A DNA stretch of 64,000 bases from Paraburkholderia caribensis (lineage in GTDB: Bacteria; Pseudomonadota; Gammaproteobacteria; Burkholderiales; Burkholderiaceae), in contig NZ_CP026103.1 of the NCBI RefSeq assembly GCF_002902945.1, positions 620,001-684,000 of the forward strand, written 5' to 3'. The notes under the pieces are model-generated. The model worked only from the letters and a program-made list of their open reading frames with translations. It was not told where the DNA came from and ran no database searches. Below are positions 9,032 through 16,385 of the stretch, one piece after another. The position numbers were made by a program, and so were the translations under genes. Position 1 is the first letter of the stretch, and every line of letters begins with the position of its first letter.

Positions 9032-9298
9032 TCAGGAGATCGTGTACCTGTTTTGCGGGCCACCCGTATAAACCGTTCTCGCGATCTCCAGGATTCTTTC
9101 GCGGTTGCGGTCGAATGCGGCAAGCAACGAGGATTCGTCAGAATCCTTGTTGGGGCTCAGTCTGGCGAGCACTCCGTCATCGACCTGGAAGGCTATCTCG
9201 CGAGCTTTGTCATATCCCCAGAAACACACGCAGTGTCTCGACGCGTCGTGGATCCGGGTCGGATTGGGAAAGTGGATGACCACGCCGGCTTTTGTCAT
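9032..9298 (-). CDS. DUF1488 family protein
   Basis: The 88-residue product matches the DUF1488 pattern: IHFPNPTRIHDASRHCVCFWG near the N-terminus, then EIAFQVDDGVLARL, then LLAAFDRNRERILEIARTVY at the C-terminal end. Members are short proteins of unknown function, common in Burkholderia. The start codon overlaps the end of the upstream 61-residue gene region (TAA at 9301-9299 directly followed by ATG at 9298), so the two are translated together. Confidence 0.75.
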   Translation of the reverse strand: MTKAGVVIHFPNPTRIHDASRHCVCFWGYDKAREIAFQVDDGVLARLSPNKDSDESSLLAAFDRNRERILEIARTVYTGGPQNRYTIS

Positions 9299-9484
9299 TT
9301 ATTCACCGTTGCAGACATACCGCCACTTGCTTGCGTTGACATCGAGGCGGGCATCCATTTCAAGACGCTTCTGCGCGCGTTCGCTTTCCGCCTTCCGTTG
9401 CACGGAGACACGCGCCGCCTGCTGGCTGGCGTAGTCGCTTTGCTTTGAAGGAGGAGCCGGATGCACCTTGGTTTGCTTTTGCAT
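9299..9484 (-). CDS. Small hypothetical protein coupled to DUF1488 gene
   Basis: A 61-residue, strongly charged and Gln-rich protein (QRKAESERAQKRLEMDARLD) ending YVCNGE. Its stop codon abuts the ATG of the DUF1488 gene, which argues that it is genuinely translated. I know no family for it. A helical character is likely from the long run of alternating charged residues. Confidence 0.55.
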   Translation of the reverse strand: MQKQTKVHPAPPSKQSDYASQQAARVSVQRKAESERAQKRLEMDARLDVNASKWRYVCNGE

Positions 9485-9539
9485 ATAGATTCCAGAAAGT
9501 AGTTGCAGAATGTTTTTGAAGCTGCGGCATAAATGGGTT

Positions 9540-9857
9540 TTACTGCATTGGGCGCTTCATGCCCTCCGCCTCGATTGCGGCATTGCGTTGTTCGCTCGCT
9601 TCAACGGGTTCCATCGACTCGTCGAGTGACCCAAGCGCCCGTTCTGTGGCAGACCTGGTTTCAGTGAATGCGGCATCGGATGCTTCGTCTTCCTCGACGG
9701 GAGGTGCCAGCATGTCGTTGAGCATCGCGTCCAGTTCGGGTGTGTTCCAGGGCGCGCTGCGTTGTTTTCTCTTTCTTATGTAATGCCGCACTTCCGCGTC
9801 CTGTTCTGCGGTCAACGGCAGGCCGCGGAACGTATTTTGAGGCGTGGCTTCGAACAT
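9540..9857 (-). CDS. Hypothetical acidic protein
   Basis: ATG 9857 is preceded by AAGGAGG, a strong ribosome site. The 105-residue product begins MFEATPQNTFRGLPLTAEQD, has a short basic patch (YIRKRKQRSAPW), and then a long acidic, Ala/Glu-rich tail that is probably disordered. No catalytic or membrane motif is visible. It is leftward like the two small genes downstream of it, but a gap of 55 bases and different composition leave co-transcription uncertain. Confidence 0.6.
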   Translation of the reverse strand: MFEATPQNTFRGLPLTAEQDAEVRHYIRKRKQRSAPWNTPELDAMLNDMLAPPVEEDEASDAAFTETRSATERALGSLDESMEPVEASEQRNAAIEAEGMKRPMQ

Positions 9858-10149
9858 GCGAGCCTCCTTCGTTCACGATGCTTCGAGTGTAATCCTATTG
9901 TTCGATCAGCGCGAACGATTGCTGACCTGTCTGCGTGTTTCTTCTCTGCGATTCCAGATTGTCGGTGCCGATCGCGCAATCTATACCGATTTCTACGCAA
10001 GGAGCGCGATTTACCGATTCTGTTCGTACATGCGTAATTTCACCGTGGGTGGCGTGACCTACGACGAAACAGATCGCGACAGCCACGATAAATGCGCACA
10101 GAATGGGTGATAACGTGGCCGCATCCGCGGCCAGTAGAGTAACGGGAGA
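9858..10149. promoter_or_regulatory. Divergent intergenic region
   Basis: This 292-base gap separates a leftward gene from a rightward 48-codon gene and should hold both promoters. A leftward frame at 9895-10170 encodes one hydrophobic stretch, but it overlaps the better supported small gene and lacks a ribosome site, so I do not call it. Confidence 0.3.
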
Positions 10150-10296
10150 ATGATGATGGCAAAGAGTCAACTGCGCAGTAATCGCGAGGCAAAGAAGCCT
10201 AAGCAGCCGAAAAAGCCGTCTCCTGCTGGGAATCTTTCCACCTGGAAGGCTGCGCCCAAGGCAACCCCGCGAGACGAAGGCGCGAACAGGAAATAG
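10150..10296 (+). CDS. Short basic conserved-type protein
   Basis: Three consecutive ATG codons at 10150-10158 follow CGGGAGA. The frame gives 48 residues, lysine-rich near the start (AKSQLRSNREAKKPKQPKK), then Ser/Pro/Ala-rich, ending GANRK. Burkholderia genomes often carry very short basic proteins starting in this way, but I cannot assign a function. A nucleic-acid-binding role would fit the charge and is only a guess. Confidence 0.55.
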   Translation: MMMAKSQLRSNREAKKPKQPKKPSPAGNLSTWKAAPKATPRDEGANRK

Positions 10297-10473
10297 CGGG
10301 CCGCCTGCGGCTTGCGTTAAAAAGCCGGTCGCAGGGAGCAGACAAGACAGATATTGGGGGAGGCATTATATTCTCGCGTGTTCGCGGTTGCCTGCACCTC
10401 ATTCATATCATGATTCAATTTATCATCCTGACTTCGCGATGCAATTCCGCTATGTCGCGAAGGCGCGGCTGAC

Positions 10474-10911
10474 ATGCGGCCGAAACGACTATTCCTCGCT
10501 GCACTTGCAGCCTGCACAGTCTGGACTTGCGTTCATGCGCAAAGCAACGCGTCCGGCCCGTTCGTCACGCCCTCGGGCACACTGCAATTCTCGCGTACAG
10601 ACCGCGATTTCGTGGGAATGCTCGATCGAGTCATTTTCGATCGCTTCGGCGCGACCACGCTGACCCATTTCGATGACGTTGACAACGCCCGTCAGACTGT
10701 CACGCGTTCGCTCGTGCAGACCGATGCTGGCCCGGTGCTGTACGACTTTCGCCATCAACCGCCACTCGTGCAGCGTTCGGATAAGCGCATGACGGTCAAG
10801 CGCGTGTTCTGGCAACGCGACGAAGTCGTGATGCAGAGTTCCCAAGGCTGGTTCCGGTTCAAAAGCGGTGTGTTGACGAAGCTTCAGTCGTCTACGACCA
10901 CTTACCATTGA
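10474..10911 (+). CDS. Secreted hypothetical protein
   Basis: A 145-residue protein with a clear Sec signal peptide: MRPKR, a hydrophobic core LFLAALAACTVWTCV, then a likely cut after AHAQ at about residue 23. The mature part has DRDFVGMLDRVIFDRFG, a central FRHQPPLVQRSDKRMTVKR and a beta-rich end (QGWFRFKSGVLTKL). I recognise no domain. It probably acts in the periplasm. Confidence 0.65.
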   Translation: MRPKRLFLAALAACTVWTCVHAQSNASGPFVTPSGTLQFSRTDRDFVGMLDRVIFDRFGATTLTHFDDVDNARQTVTRSLVQTDAGPVLYDFRHQPPLVQRSDKRMTVKRVFWQRDEVVMQSSQGWFRFKSGVLTKLQSSTTTYH

Positions 10912-11102
10912 TCGCCGGAGTACGTAACGGTGTTGCGTCCACCGTCTTGGCTTCGGGTCTTCTCTATTAAAATGCGATGCGGGAATAAAGGGCGGCCCAT
11001 AACCAGAATAGACGGGTAGAGCATGCCATCACCCAATGCGGGATCATCGTCATTTACTGGCGGTACATTTCGAACCGGGACTGAAATACACCGCCGTGGC
11101 TA

Positions 11103-11534
11103 ATGATTCCCCTGGCGCTGTTAGCCACGGAGTTGTTGCCTCTGCCGCTCGACTATATTGCTGATGTATTCTTCCCAGCTCAGCAGATAGGCGGACCGGG
11201 TTTGGGTTCGTACGGCATCGTCTCTGCCTTGATTCTCGGTTGCCTGATCGCACCTCTGGCTGAAACGGCATTCAACCAGTGGGGATGCATCACGCTGCTT
11301 CGCAAGAAATTCGGTGTCAGCCCCTGGACGGCTATCGTGTTGTCGGCAGCGTTCTTTGCTTCATTGCATTTCTATAGCTGGAAATACGTGCTCACGACGT
11401 TTCCCATTGGTGTCGTGCTGGGCTATGTATTCGTCGTTGAACAAATGCGTCGAGGCTGGGCCTTCTGGACGGTTGCGTTGATTCATTCGCTGCGAAATGC
11501 CATTTCTATCGCGCTGATCCACTATTTGCCGTGA
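11103..11534 (+). CDS. CPBP-family (Abi-like) intramembrane protein
   Basis: The 143-residue protein is almost wholly membrane-embedded, with about four hydrophobic segments. It carries degenerate forms of the CPBP (CAAX protease and bacteriocin-processing) motifs: LAETAFNQ where the family usually has EExxxR, FFASLHF for the second motif, and HSLRNA for the third. An in-frame stop at 11082 excludes a much longer start, and no strong ribosome site is visible. The loss of one Glu and the Arg raises doubt about protease activity. Related proteins handle prenylated proteins or bacteriocin immunity. Confidence 0.65.
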   Translation: MIPLALLATELLPLPLDYIADVFFPAQQIGGPGLGSYGIVSALILGCLIAPLAETAFNQWGCITLLRKKFGVSPWTAIVLSAAFFASLHFYSWKYVLTTFPIGVVLGYVFVVEQMRRGWAFWTVALIHSLRNAISIALIHYLP

Positions 11535-11760
11535 TGGAATAACCCGCCACACGCGGGGGCAATCGCGAGGCGGCTGAACAGCGTCGGCTCGGTCATCCGC
11601 ATCGCTTGAAAGCGGCGCTTGAGCGCGTCGCTGGTCGTTGCGTTCAGCGGTAGCACGGCGTACCCGATGCCCACGCTAACGAGGTCGAGAATCGACGTGA
11701 CAGTATCGACCTCCAGTTCGATCCGCAAACGCACGCCTCGCTCCGCGGCTGCCGCTTCTT
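11522..11760 (-). pseudogene. LysR-type regulator fragment (effector domain only)
   Basis: Reading leftwards from about 11760, the peptide GVRLRIELEVDTVTSILDLVSVGIGYAVLPLNA and the following RRFQAMRMTEPTLFSRLAIA (two separate segments) match the C-terminal half of LysR effector-binding domains. The DNA-binding domain and most of the protein are missing, and the end is also abnormal. The 3' end overlaps the CPBP gene by 13 bases. It abuts a porin fragment on the other strand, so this is a rearrangement remnant. Confidence 0.75.
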
Positions 11761-11767
11761 TAGACCG

Positions 11768-12010
11768 GACACGGGGCAAAACGGACGAAACGCGACGGAC
11801 GGTCTGTTCTCGCGCAATGCCTATGTCGGCCTGACGGGCGCATTCGGCACGGTGAAGCTCGGCGAGCAGACCAACCCTACCTATATCAAGCAGCAGTTCG
11901 TCAATCCGTTTGGTTCGTCCGTGGTGTTTTCGCCGTTGATCGTGCAGTCGTACACGGCGAGCTACAACAACAGTTATGACAGCCTCACGGGCACGATGAT
12001 CTATGGCATG
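11768..12010 (+). pseudogene. Gram-negative porin fragment
   Basis: From about 11768 the forward frame reads NATDGLFSRNAYVGLTGAFG and then TVKLGEQTNPTYIKQQF, a typical interior part of a Burkholderia trimeric porin, ending near MIYGMS at about 12010. There is no signal peptide, no start and no C-terminal beta-strand ending in Phe. It begins a few bases from the LysR fragment on the opposite strand. Confidence 0.75.
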
Positions 12011-12161
12011 AGCGGTACCACGGGACATCAGGGGCGAGACGCTGGCGTCCCCGGCACGTTCGCGAGCAGTGGCCCCACCAACCTTCACCGAACGACGCAA
12101 CCGACGGTGCGCTACACTGGTTATCCAGACATTCAGTGTGCACTTGCACAGCTCGGATCCC

Positions 12162-13220
12162 ATGAATTCCCGCTCCAGCGCGATCTTCACCGCGCTTGCC
12201 GCCGCAGCGCTCTTTGGCGCGGCGACGCCGCTCGCCAAGGCCCTGCTCGGGTCAATGTCACCCTTCCTGGTTGCAGGGCTGTTCTATCTCGGCAGCGGCA
12301 TTGGGCTCGGTATCGGCATCATCGTCCGGCGGCTGCGAACGTCCACCACACAAGGCACGCGTCACGGGATCAGCCGGGCTGAGCTGCCATGGCTGCTCGG
12401 TGCCATTGCTGCTGGCGGCGTCGCTGGCCCTGCGCTGCTGATGCTCGGGCTGTCGGGCACACCGGCGGCGACCAGTTCATTGCTGCTGAATCTCGAGGGC
12501 GTGCTGACGGCCGTGATCGCATGGGTCGTGTTTCGCGAGAACGTCGACGTCCAGGTATTCCTTGGCATGGTGGCGATCGTCGCCGGCGGCGTGATGCTGT
12601 CGTGGCAACCGGCCGGGGCAGGCATTCCCGGTGGCGCGCTGTTGATCGTCGCAGCGTGTCTGTGCTGGGCAATCGACAACAATCTCACGCGCAAGGTTTC
12701 GACCAACGATGCGATGGTGATCGCGTGTCTGAAAGGGCTGATTGCCGGACCGGTGAACCTCGCGATCGCGTTCGCGACGGGCGCCTCGCTGCCTGCTGCA
12801 GGTATGGTCGGCGCCGCCATGACGACGGGACTTGCCGGGTATGGCGTAAGTCTTGTGCTGTTCGTGATTGCGCTACGTCACCTTGGAACGGCGCGCACCG
12901 GCGCGTATTTTTCCGTCGCGCCGCTTTTCGGCGTGGCCCTCTCGCTCGTCATTTGGCCCGAACTGCCGCATCTGTCGTTCTGGATCGCCGCGGCCTTGAT
13001 GGCGCTGGGTATCTGGCTGCACGTGCGCGAGCGGCACGAACATCAACACACGCACGAGCGGCTGGCGCATACGCATCGGCATCGTCATGACGAACACCAC
13101 CAGCACGAACACGACTTTGTCTATGCGGGTGATGAGCCACACACGCATCCCCATGTGCACCTGCCCATTACCCACTCGCACGCACATTTCCCCGACGTTC
13201 ACCATCGACATTCGCACTAG
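12162..13220 (+). CDS. EamA/DMT-family transporter with histidine-rich tail
   Basis: A 352-residue inner-membrane protein with about ten hydrophobic segments in two repeated halves, as in drug/metabolite (EamA) transporters; ATPLAKALLG and TPAATSSLLLNLEGVLTAVI are typical. ATG 12162 is chosen because the signal-anchor-like segment begins directly after it. The last 60 or so residues are unusual: more than 20 His with Glu/Asp, as in HEHQHTHERLAHTHRHRHDE. Such tails bind divalent metals, so this may export or sense a metal or metal chelate. That is inference, since EamA proteins usually move small organic molecules. Confidence 0.88.
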   Translation: MNSRSSAIFTALAAAALFGAATPLAKALLGSMSPFLVAGLFYLGSGIGLGIGIIVRRLRTSTTQGTRHGISRAELPWLLGAIAAGGVAGPALLMLGLSGTPAATSSLLLNLEGVLTAVIAWVVFRENVDVQVFLGMVAIVAGGVMLSWQPAGAGIPGGALLIVAACLCWAIDNNLTRKVSTNDAMVIACLKGLIAGPVNLAIAFATGASLPAAGMVGAAMTTGLAGYGVSLVLFVIALRHLGTARTGAYFSVAPLFGVALSLVIWPELPHLSFWIAAALMALGIWLHVRERHEHQHTHERLAHTHRHRHDEHHQHEHDFVYAGDEPHTHPHVHLPITHSHAHFPDVHHRHSH

Positions 13221-13384
13221 TGCGCAGAACATCGTGACATGACACGGCTTTCACGGTAAATCAGGGCGCAGGCCCGAAACGCTGACGATAACGCACTGAT
13301 CTGGCTCGCTGTCGTGCTACCCTTGGCCGAAGCCCGGCCCGTTCTTGTGATAGTGGCCACCCCGGCAACGACTGGCAATGGTGC

Positions 13385-14923
13385 ATGCAGAATCTACCCG
13401 AAACAGACCCGCCGCTTGCCGGCTGGTCGGAACTGATTCTCAACGTCGACGACAATGATGCCGCGCGGCTTGTGAAAACGCGTGTGCTGCGTCGTGCGGG
13501 CTTCGACGTGCTCGAGGCGTCGACGGGTGAACAGGCGCTGAAGCTTGTCACATCGCGCAAACCCGCCGTGGTCCTGCTCGACGTGCTGCTGCCCGACAGT
13601 GATGGCGTGCATGTGTGCAAGCGGATCAAACAGAATCCTTCGACGCGGTCGGTACTGGTCCTGCAAACCTCCGCGGTCCTGTTGAGCGCCTCGGACCGGA
13701 TTCGCGCCCTGGACAGCGGGGCCGACAGCTATCTGACGGAGCCGGTCGAAGCGCCTGAGCTTGTCGCCAATGTCCGCGCGCTGCTGCGTTTGTGGCGCGC
13801 CGAGCGCGCCCTTCGTGAGGCGGACGCGCGCAAGTCCCAGTTCCTCGCGACACTCGCTCACGAATTGCGCAACCCGCTCGCCCCGATGCGCAACGCCCTG
13901 GAACTGATGGAGCCGAGATTCCAGACCAGCCCTGCCGCGACGCGCGCAGCGTGGCAAACGGTAGGGCGGCAGGTGGAACACCTGTCGCGCCTCGTAGACG
14001 ATTTACTCGATGTTTCGCGTCTGGCGCATGGAAGGCTCACAATCGATCGCGGCTCCGTCAATGTCGGTCTGGCCATCGCTGCGGCAGTCGAGGCCAACCG
14101 GCCCGATATCGACGCGAGGCGGCAACGGGTTTCGATACATCTGGAGAATGAGGCCTGCGCTGTTTTTGGTGACGACGTGCGGGTCGTCCAGATGCTCGAC
14201 AACCTCGTGTCCAATGCGACGAAGTACGCACCTGACGAAAGCGATATTGAAATCGACGTCGGGCAGTCGCAAGGCATGGTGTCGATCAGGGTGCGTAATC
14301 AGGGCGTCGGCATCCTGCCGGAAGAACAGGAAGCGATCTTCGAGCCGTTCATCCAGTCGCGGCGAAGCATTGCCGCGTCGCAGGGCGGTCTGGGGATAGG
14401 CCTGTCGCTGGTGCGTGCGCTTGCCGCGCTACATGGCGGAACGGTGACGGTCCGATCGAAGGGCGCGGGGACGGGGGCTGATTTTGTGCTGCGTCTGCCC
14501 GAATTCATCGGGCCGGCGTCGCTCTCTTCGCCACGGGCCGAGGGCGCATTGGTGAACAAGGGCGGCGCTCGAAGCATCCTGATAGTGGACGACAAACTGG
14601 ACGACGCCACGTCGCTTGCTGCGTTGCTCGAATCGCACGGGCACGGGGTGCATATCGCCCGCTCCGGTAACGCCGCGTTGATCCTCAATGGGCAGATTGC
14701 ACTCGATGTCGCGATCATCGACCTGGGCATTGCCCCTCCGGACGGTTATCAGGTTGCACGGACTATCCGTGCACACCCGATTAGCGGAGGTGCCGTGCTC
14801 ATTGCCGTTTCAGAACCGGGACAAGCCCGCGACGGGCATGCGTGGCGGGCGGCCGGCTTCGATCATCATCTCGTCAAACCGGTTGCGATTTCGGACCTGT
14901 TGCGGATTGTCGACGGGGGTTGA
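13385..14923 (+). CDS. Hybrid histidine kinase with two receiver domains
   Basis: A 512-residue cytoplasmic kinase in the order receiver, DHp, ATPase, receiver. The first receiver (about 17-135) has the phospho-acceptor in VVLLDVLLPDSDG and a bend where KP usually occurs (LTEPVE). The DHp His is in FLATLAHELRNPLAP (about residue 160). The ATPase domain shows the N box DNLVSNATKYAP and the G boxes GVGI and GGLGIGLSLV. The second receiver (about 395-510) has IIDLGIAPPDGY and the conserved Lys in HLVKPV. There are no membrane segments and no separate response regulator beside it, so the output partner is not in view. Confidence 0.93.
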   Translation: MQNLPETDPPLAGWSELILNVDDNDAARLVKTRVLRRAGFDVLEASTGEQALKLVTSRKPAVVLLDVLLPDSDGVHVCKRIKQNPSTRSVLVLQTSAVLLSASDRIRALDSGADSYLTEPVEAPELVANVRALLRLWRAERALREADARKSQFLATLAHELRNPLAPMRNALELMEPRFQTSPAATRAAWQTVGRQVEHLSRLVDDLLDVSRLAHGRLTIDRGSVNVGLAIAAAVEANRPDIDARRQRVSIHLENEACAVFGDDVRVVQMLDNLVSNATKYAPDESDIEIDVGQSQGMVSIRVRNQGVGILPEEQEAIFEPFIQSRRSIAASQGGLGIGLSLVRALAALHGGTVTVRSKGAGTGADFVLRLPEFIGPASLSSPRAEGALVNKGGARSILIVDDKLDDATSLAALLESHGHGVHIARSGNAALILNGQIALDVAIIDLGIAPPDGYQVARTIRAHPISGGAVLIAVSEPGQARDGHAWRAAGFDHHLVKPVAISDLLRIVDGG

Positions 14924-14988
14924 GCGGGGATGCGCCACTGACGGGACCGCGGCGAACGCGCAGCAGGTTCAGGCCGTTGTACGAACAC

Positions 14989-15348
14989 TCATACGGCCGC
15001 GCGCGGCACGGCCAGCGTCACGCCTGCCAGATTGCCAATGGAATCGTAGATTGCTTTCACGACCGCGTTGTAGATCATTTCGATTTCAACTTCGACGATC
15101 TGCACAAAAGTATTCACGAAACCTCTCGCCATCTGATCGAGTCCATCGAGATAGAACATCTTCTCTGCGGCCGTGAAAGCATTGGCCTCGATCATGCCCG
15201 CGACCAGTGCGGACTGCTGCGCGAGAGCCTGCAACTGTGCTTGTGAAAACCCGGCGATCAACGTGATGTCACTACCCGTGACCGTTTTGACCGTCGAGGA
15301 AATGCCTTGCACGAACGTGCCGGCTGCCTGCGTGAGATCCAGTGCCAT
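14989..15348 (-). CDS. Hypothetical protein, 119 residues
   Basis: ATG 15348 follows AAGGAG at a good distance. The protein starts MALDLTQAAGTFVQGISSTV, is rich in Ala, Val and Gln, and is probably all helical with amphipathic segments (LIAGFSQAQLQALAQQSALV; VQIVEVEIEMIYNAVVKAIY). There is no signal peptide or known family. It lies 24 bases downstream of the lipoprotein gene on the same strand, so the two are likely co-transcribed. The pattern could suit a small membrane- or protein-associating helper. Confidence 0.6.
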   Translation of the reverse strand: MALDLTQAAGTFVQGISSTVKTVTGSDITLIAGFSQAQLQALAQQSALVAGMIEANAFTAAEKMFYLDGLDQMARGFVNTFVQIVEVEIEMIYNAVVKAIYDSIGNLAGVTLAVPRAAV

Positions 15349-15372
15349 GGCGACTCCTTGAACGTAATGATT

Positions 15373-16011
15373 TCAACGTTGCAAGAAGTTCTCATAAAAG
15401 AGAGCTTCTGAAACGAAGTACTGTGTATAGCCTTTGTTCGCCGCGACTTCTCCATTATTCAATCCGTGTGCGCAGTCGGTATCTCTGAGCAAGGCCATGG
15501 CCCGTGATACCTGTTTTAGCGCCATCGCGCTGGCAGGGACGTACTGCCGGGTGTCCGCCTTGGCCGTCGGCGCGGGCATCGTGATGTCAGGCGCGCGCTT
15601 GATCTTGCGTGCATCGGCACATTCGGCGGCTGCGAGGCTCAACGCCTCGTCGCGCCTCATGGGCGGCGCAGGGTTCGATGCGAGCCATTGCCCGAGCGCC
15701 TGCTCGACTTTGTCCCGGATCGCGCTATCGGGGACCGGGCGGCTTTGCGACTCCAATGCAAGTGCATCGACGGCGCCGATGATCCTGTTGTATTCGTCGA
15801 CGCGCTGCGGGAACGTCGCTTTGTCGACGCCCATCCCGGTTGTTGCGTAGAGTTGCATGATGTCGTTGTTGACGGCGCGCATCCCGTTGACCAGTGCCGG
15901 GTCATAGGCCGGTGCCAACTGGATCGTGCAAGCCGCGACGGCCAGGGTCAAGGCAAGCGCGATCGAAGTCGTCCAGCGCAATAGGGGAGACCAGCGGAAT
16001 ATGAAGGACAT
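15373..16011 (-). CDS. Putative lipoprotein, 212 residues
   Basis: ATG 16011 follows a GAGGGGGC stretch; an ATG six codons earlier is also possible. The N-terminus has a membrane-spanning signal (SIALALTLAVAAC) with a lipobox-like AVAAC at about residues 24-28, so the mature protein would be lipid-anchored. The mature part is helical and charged, with two Cys (AAAECADARK and LLRDTDCAHG) that could form a disulfide. No family is recognised. It follows the CHAT gene on the same strand, but a 374-base gap makes an independent promoter likely. Confidence 0.65.
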   Translation of the reverse strand: MSFIFRWSPLLRWTTSIALALTLAVAACTIQLAPAYDPALVNGMRAVNNDIMQLYATTGMGVDKATFPQRVDEYNRIIGAVDALALESQSRPVPDSAIRDKVEQALGQWLASNPAPPMRRDEALSLAAAECADARKIKRAPDITMPAPTAKADTRQYVPASAMALKQVSRAMALLRDTDCAHGLNNGEVAANKGYTQYFVSEALFYENFLQR

Positions 16012-16385
16012 CGGATGCCCCCTCGACAAGCAGGTAAGTAGACCGTGTGCGACTGCCCCGGCATTCCAGTTCGATCGCCTGCGCTTTCAGGCGAGGAGAG
16101 TGCGTGCGGAGGCGGTGCGTATGCGAAGACGCCTGTTCATAAGAGATGAAGTGCCTAAAGAACAGATCGAACTCATCCTTTATCAGTAGATAATTGACCT
16201 GCCATTTCCTTTGCTTTTATTAAAGCGTCGGAAATTTCAGGTTAGGACGTCTATCCGGATTTTTCGAGTGAGGGGTGACCGCCAGCTGCGAAGTTGTGTG
16301 CGGTAAAGAACATTCAGCAAACCACTCATGGCATGGCGCAAGAAGGACGACACGGCTGAGCGATGCGTTGCACCGCTGCGTAAGG
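16012..16385. other. Intergenic region between CHAT and lipoprotein genes
   Basis: This 374-base gap lies between two same-strand genes and is more AT-rich than its flanks around 16140-16260. No protein-coding frame convinces me here. It probably contains the promoter of the lipoprotein gene and the end of the CHAT transcript, but I found no perfect hairpin with a T-run. Confidence 0.35.

Noticed and set aside
9895..10170. Leftward 91-codon frame with a hydrophobic stretch
   Set aside because: It overlaps a better supported small gene and the divergent promoter region and lacks a ribosome site.
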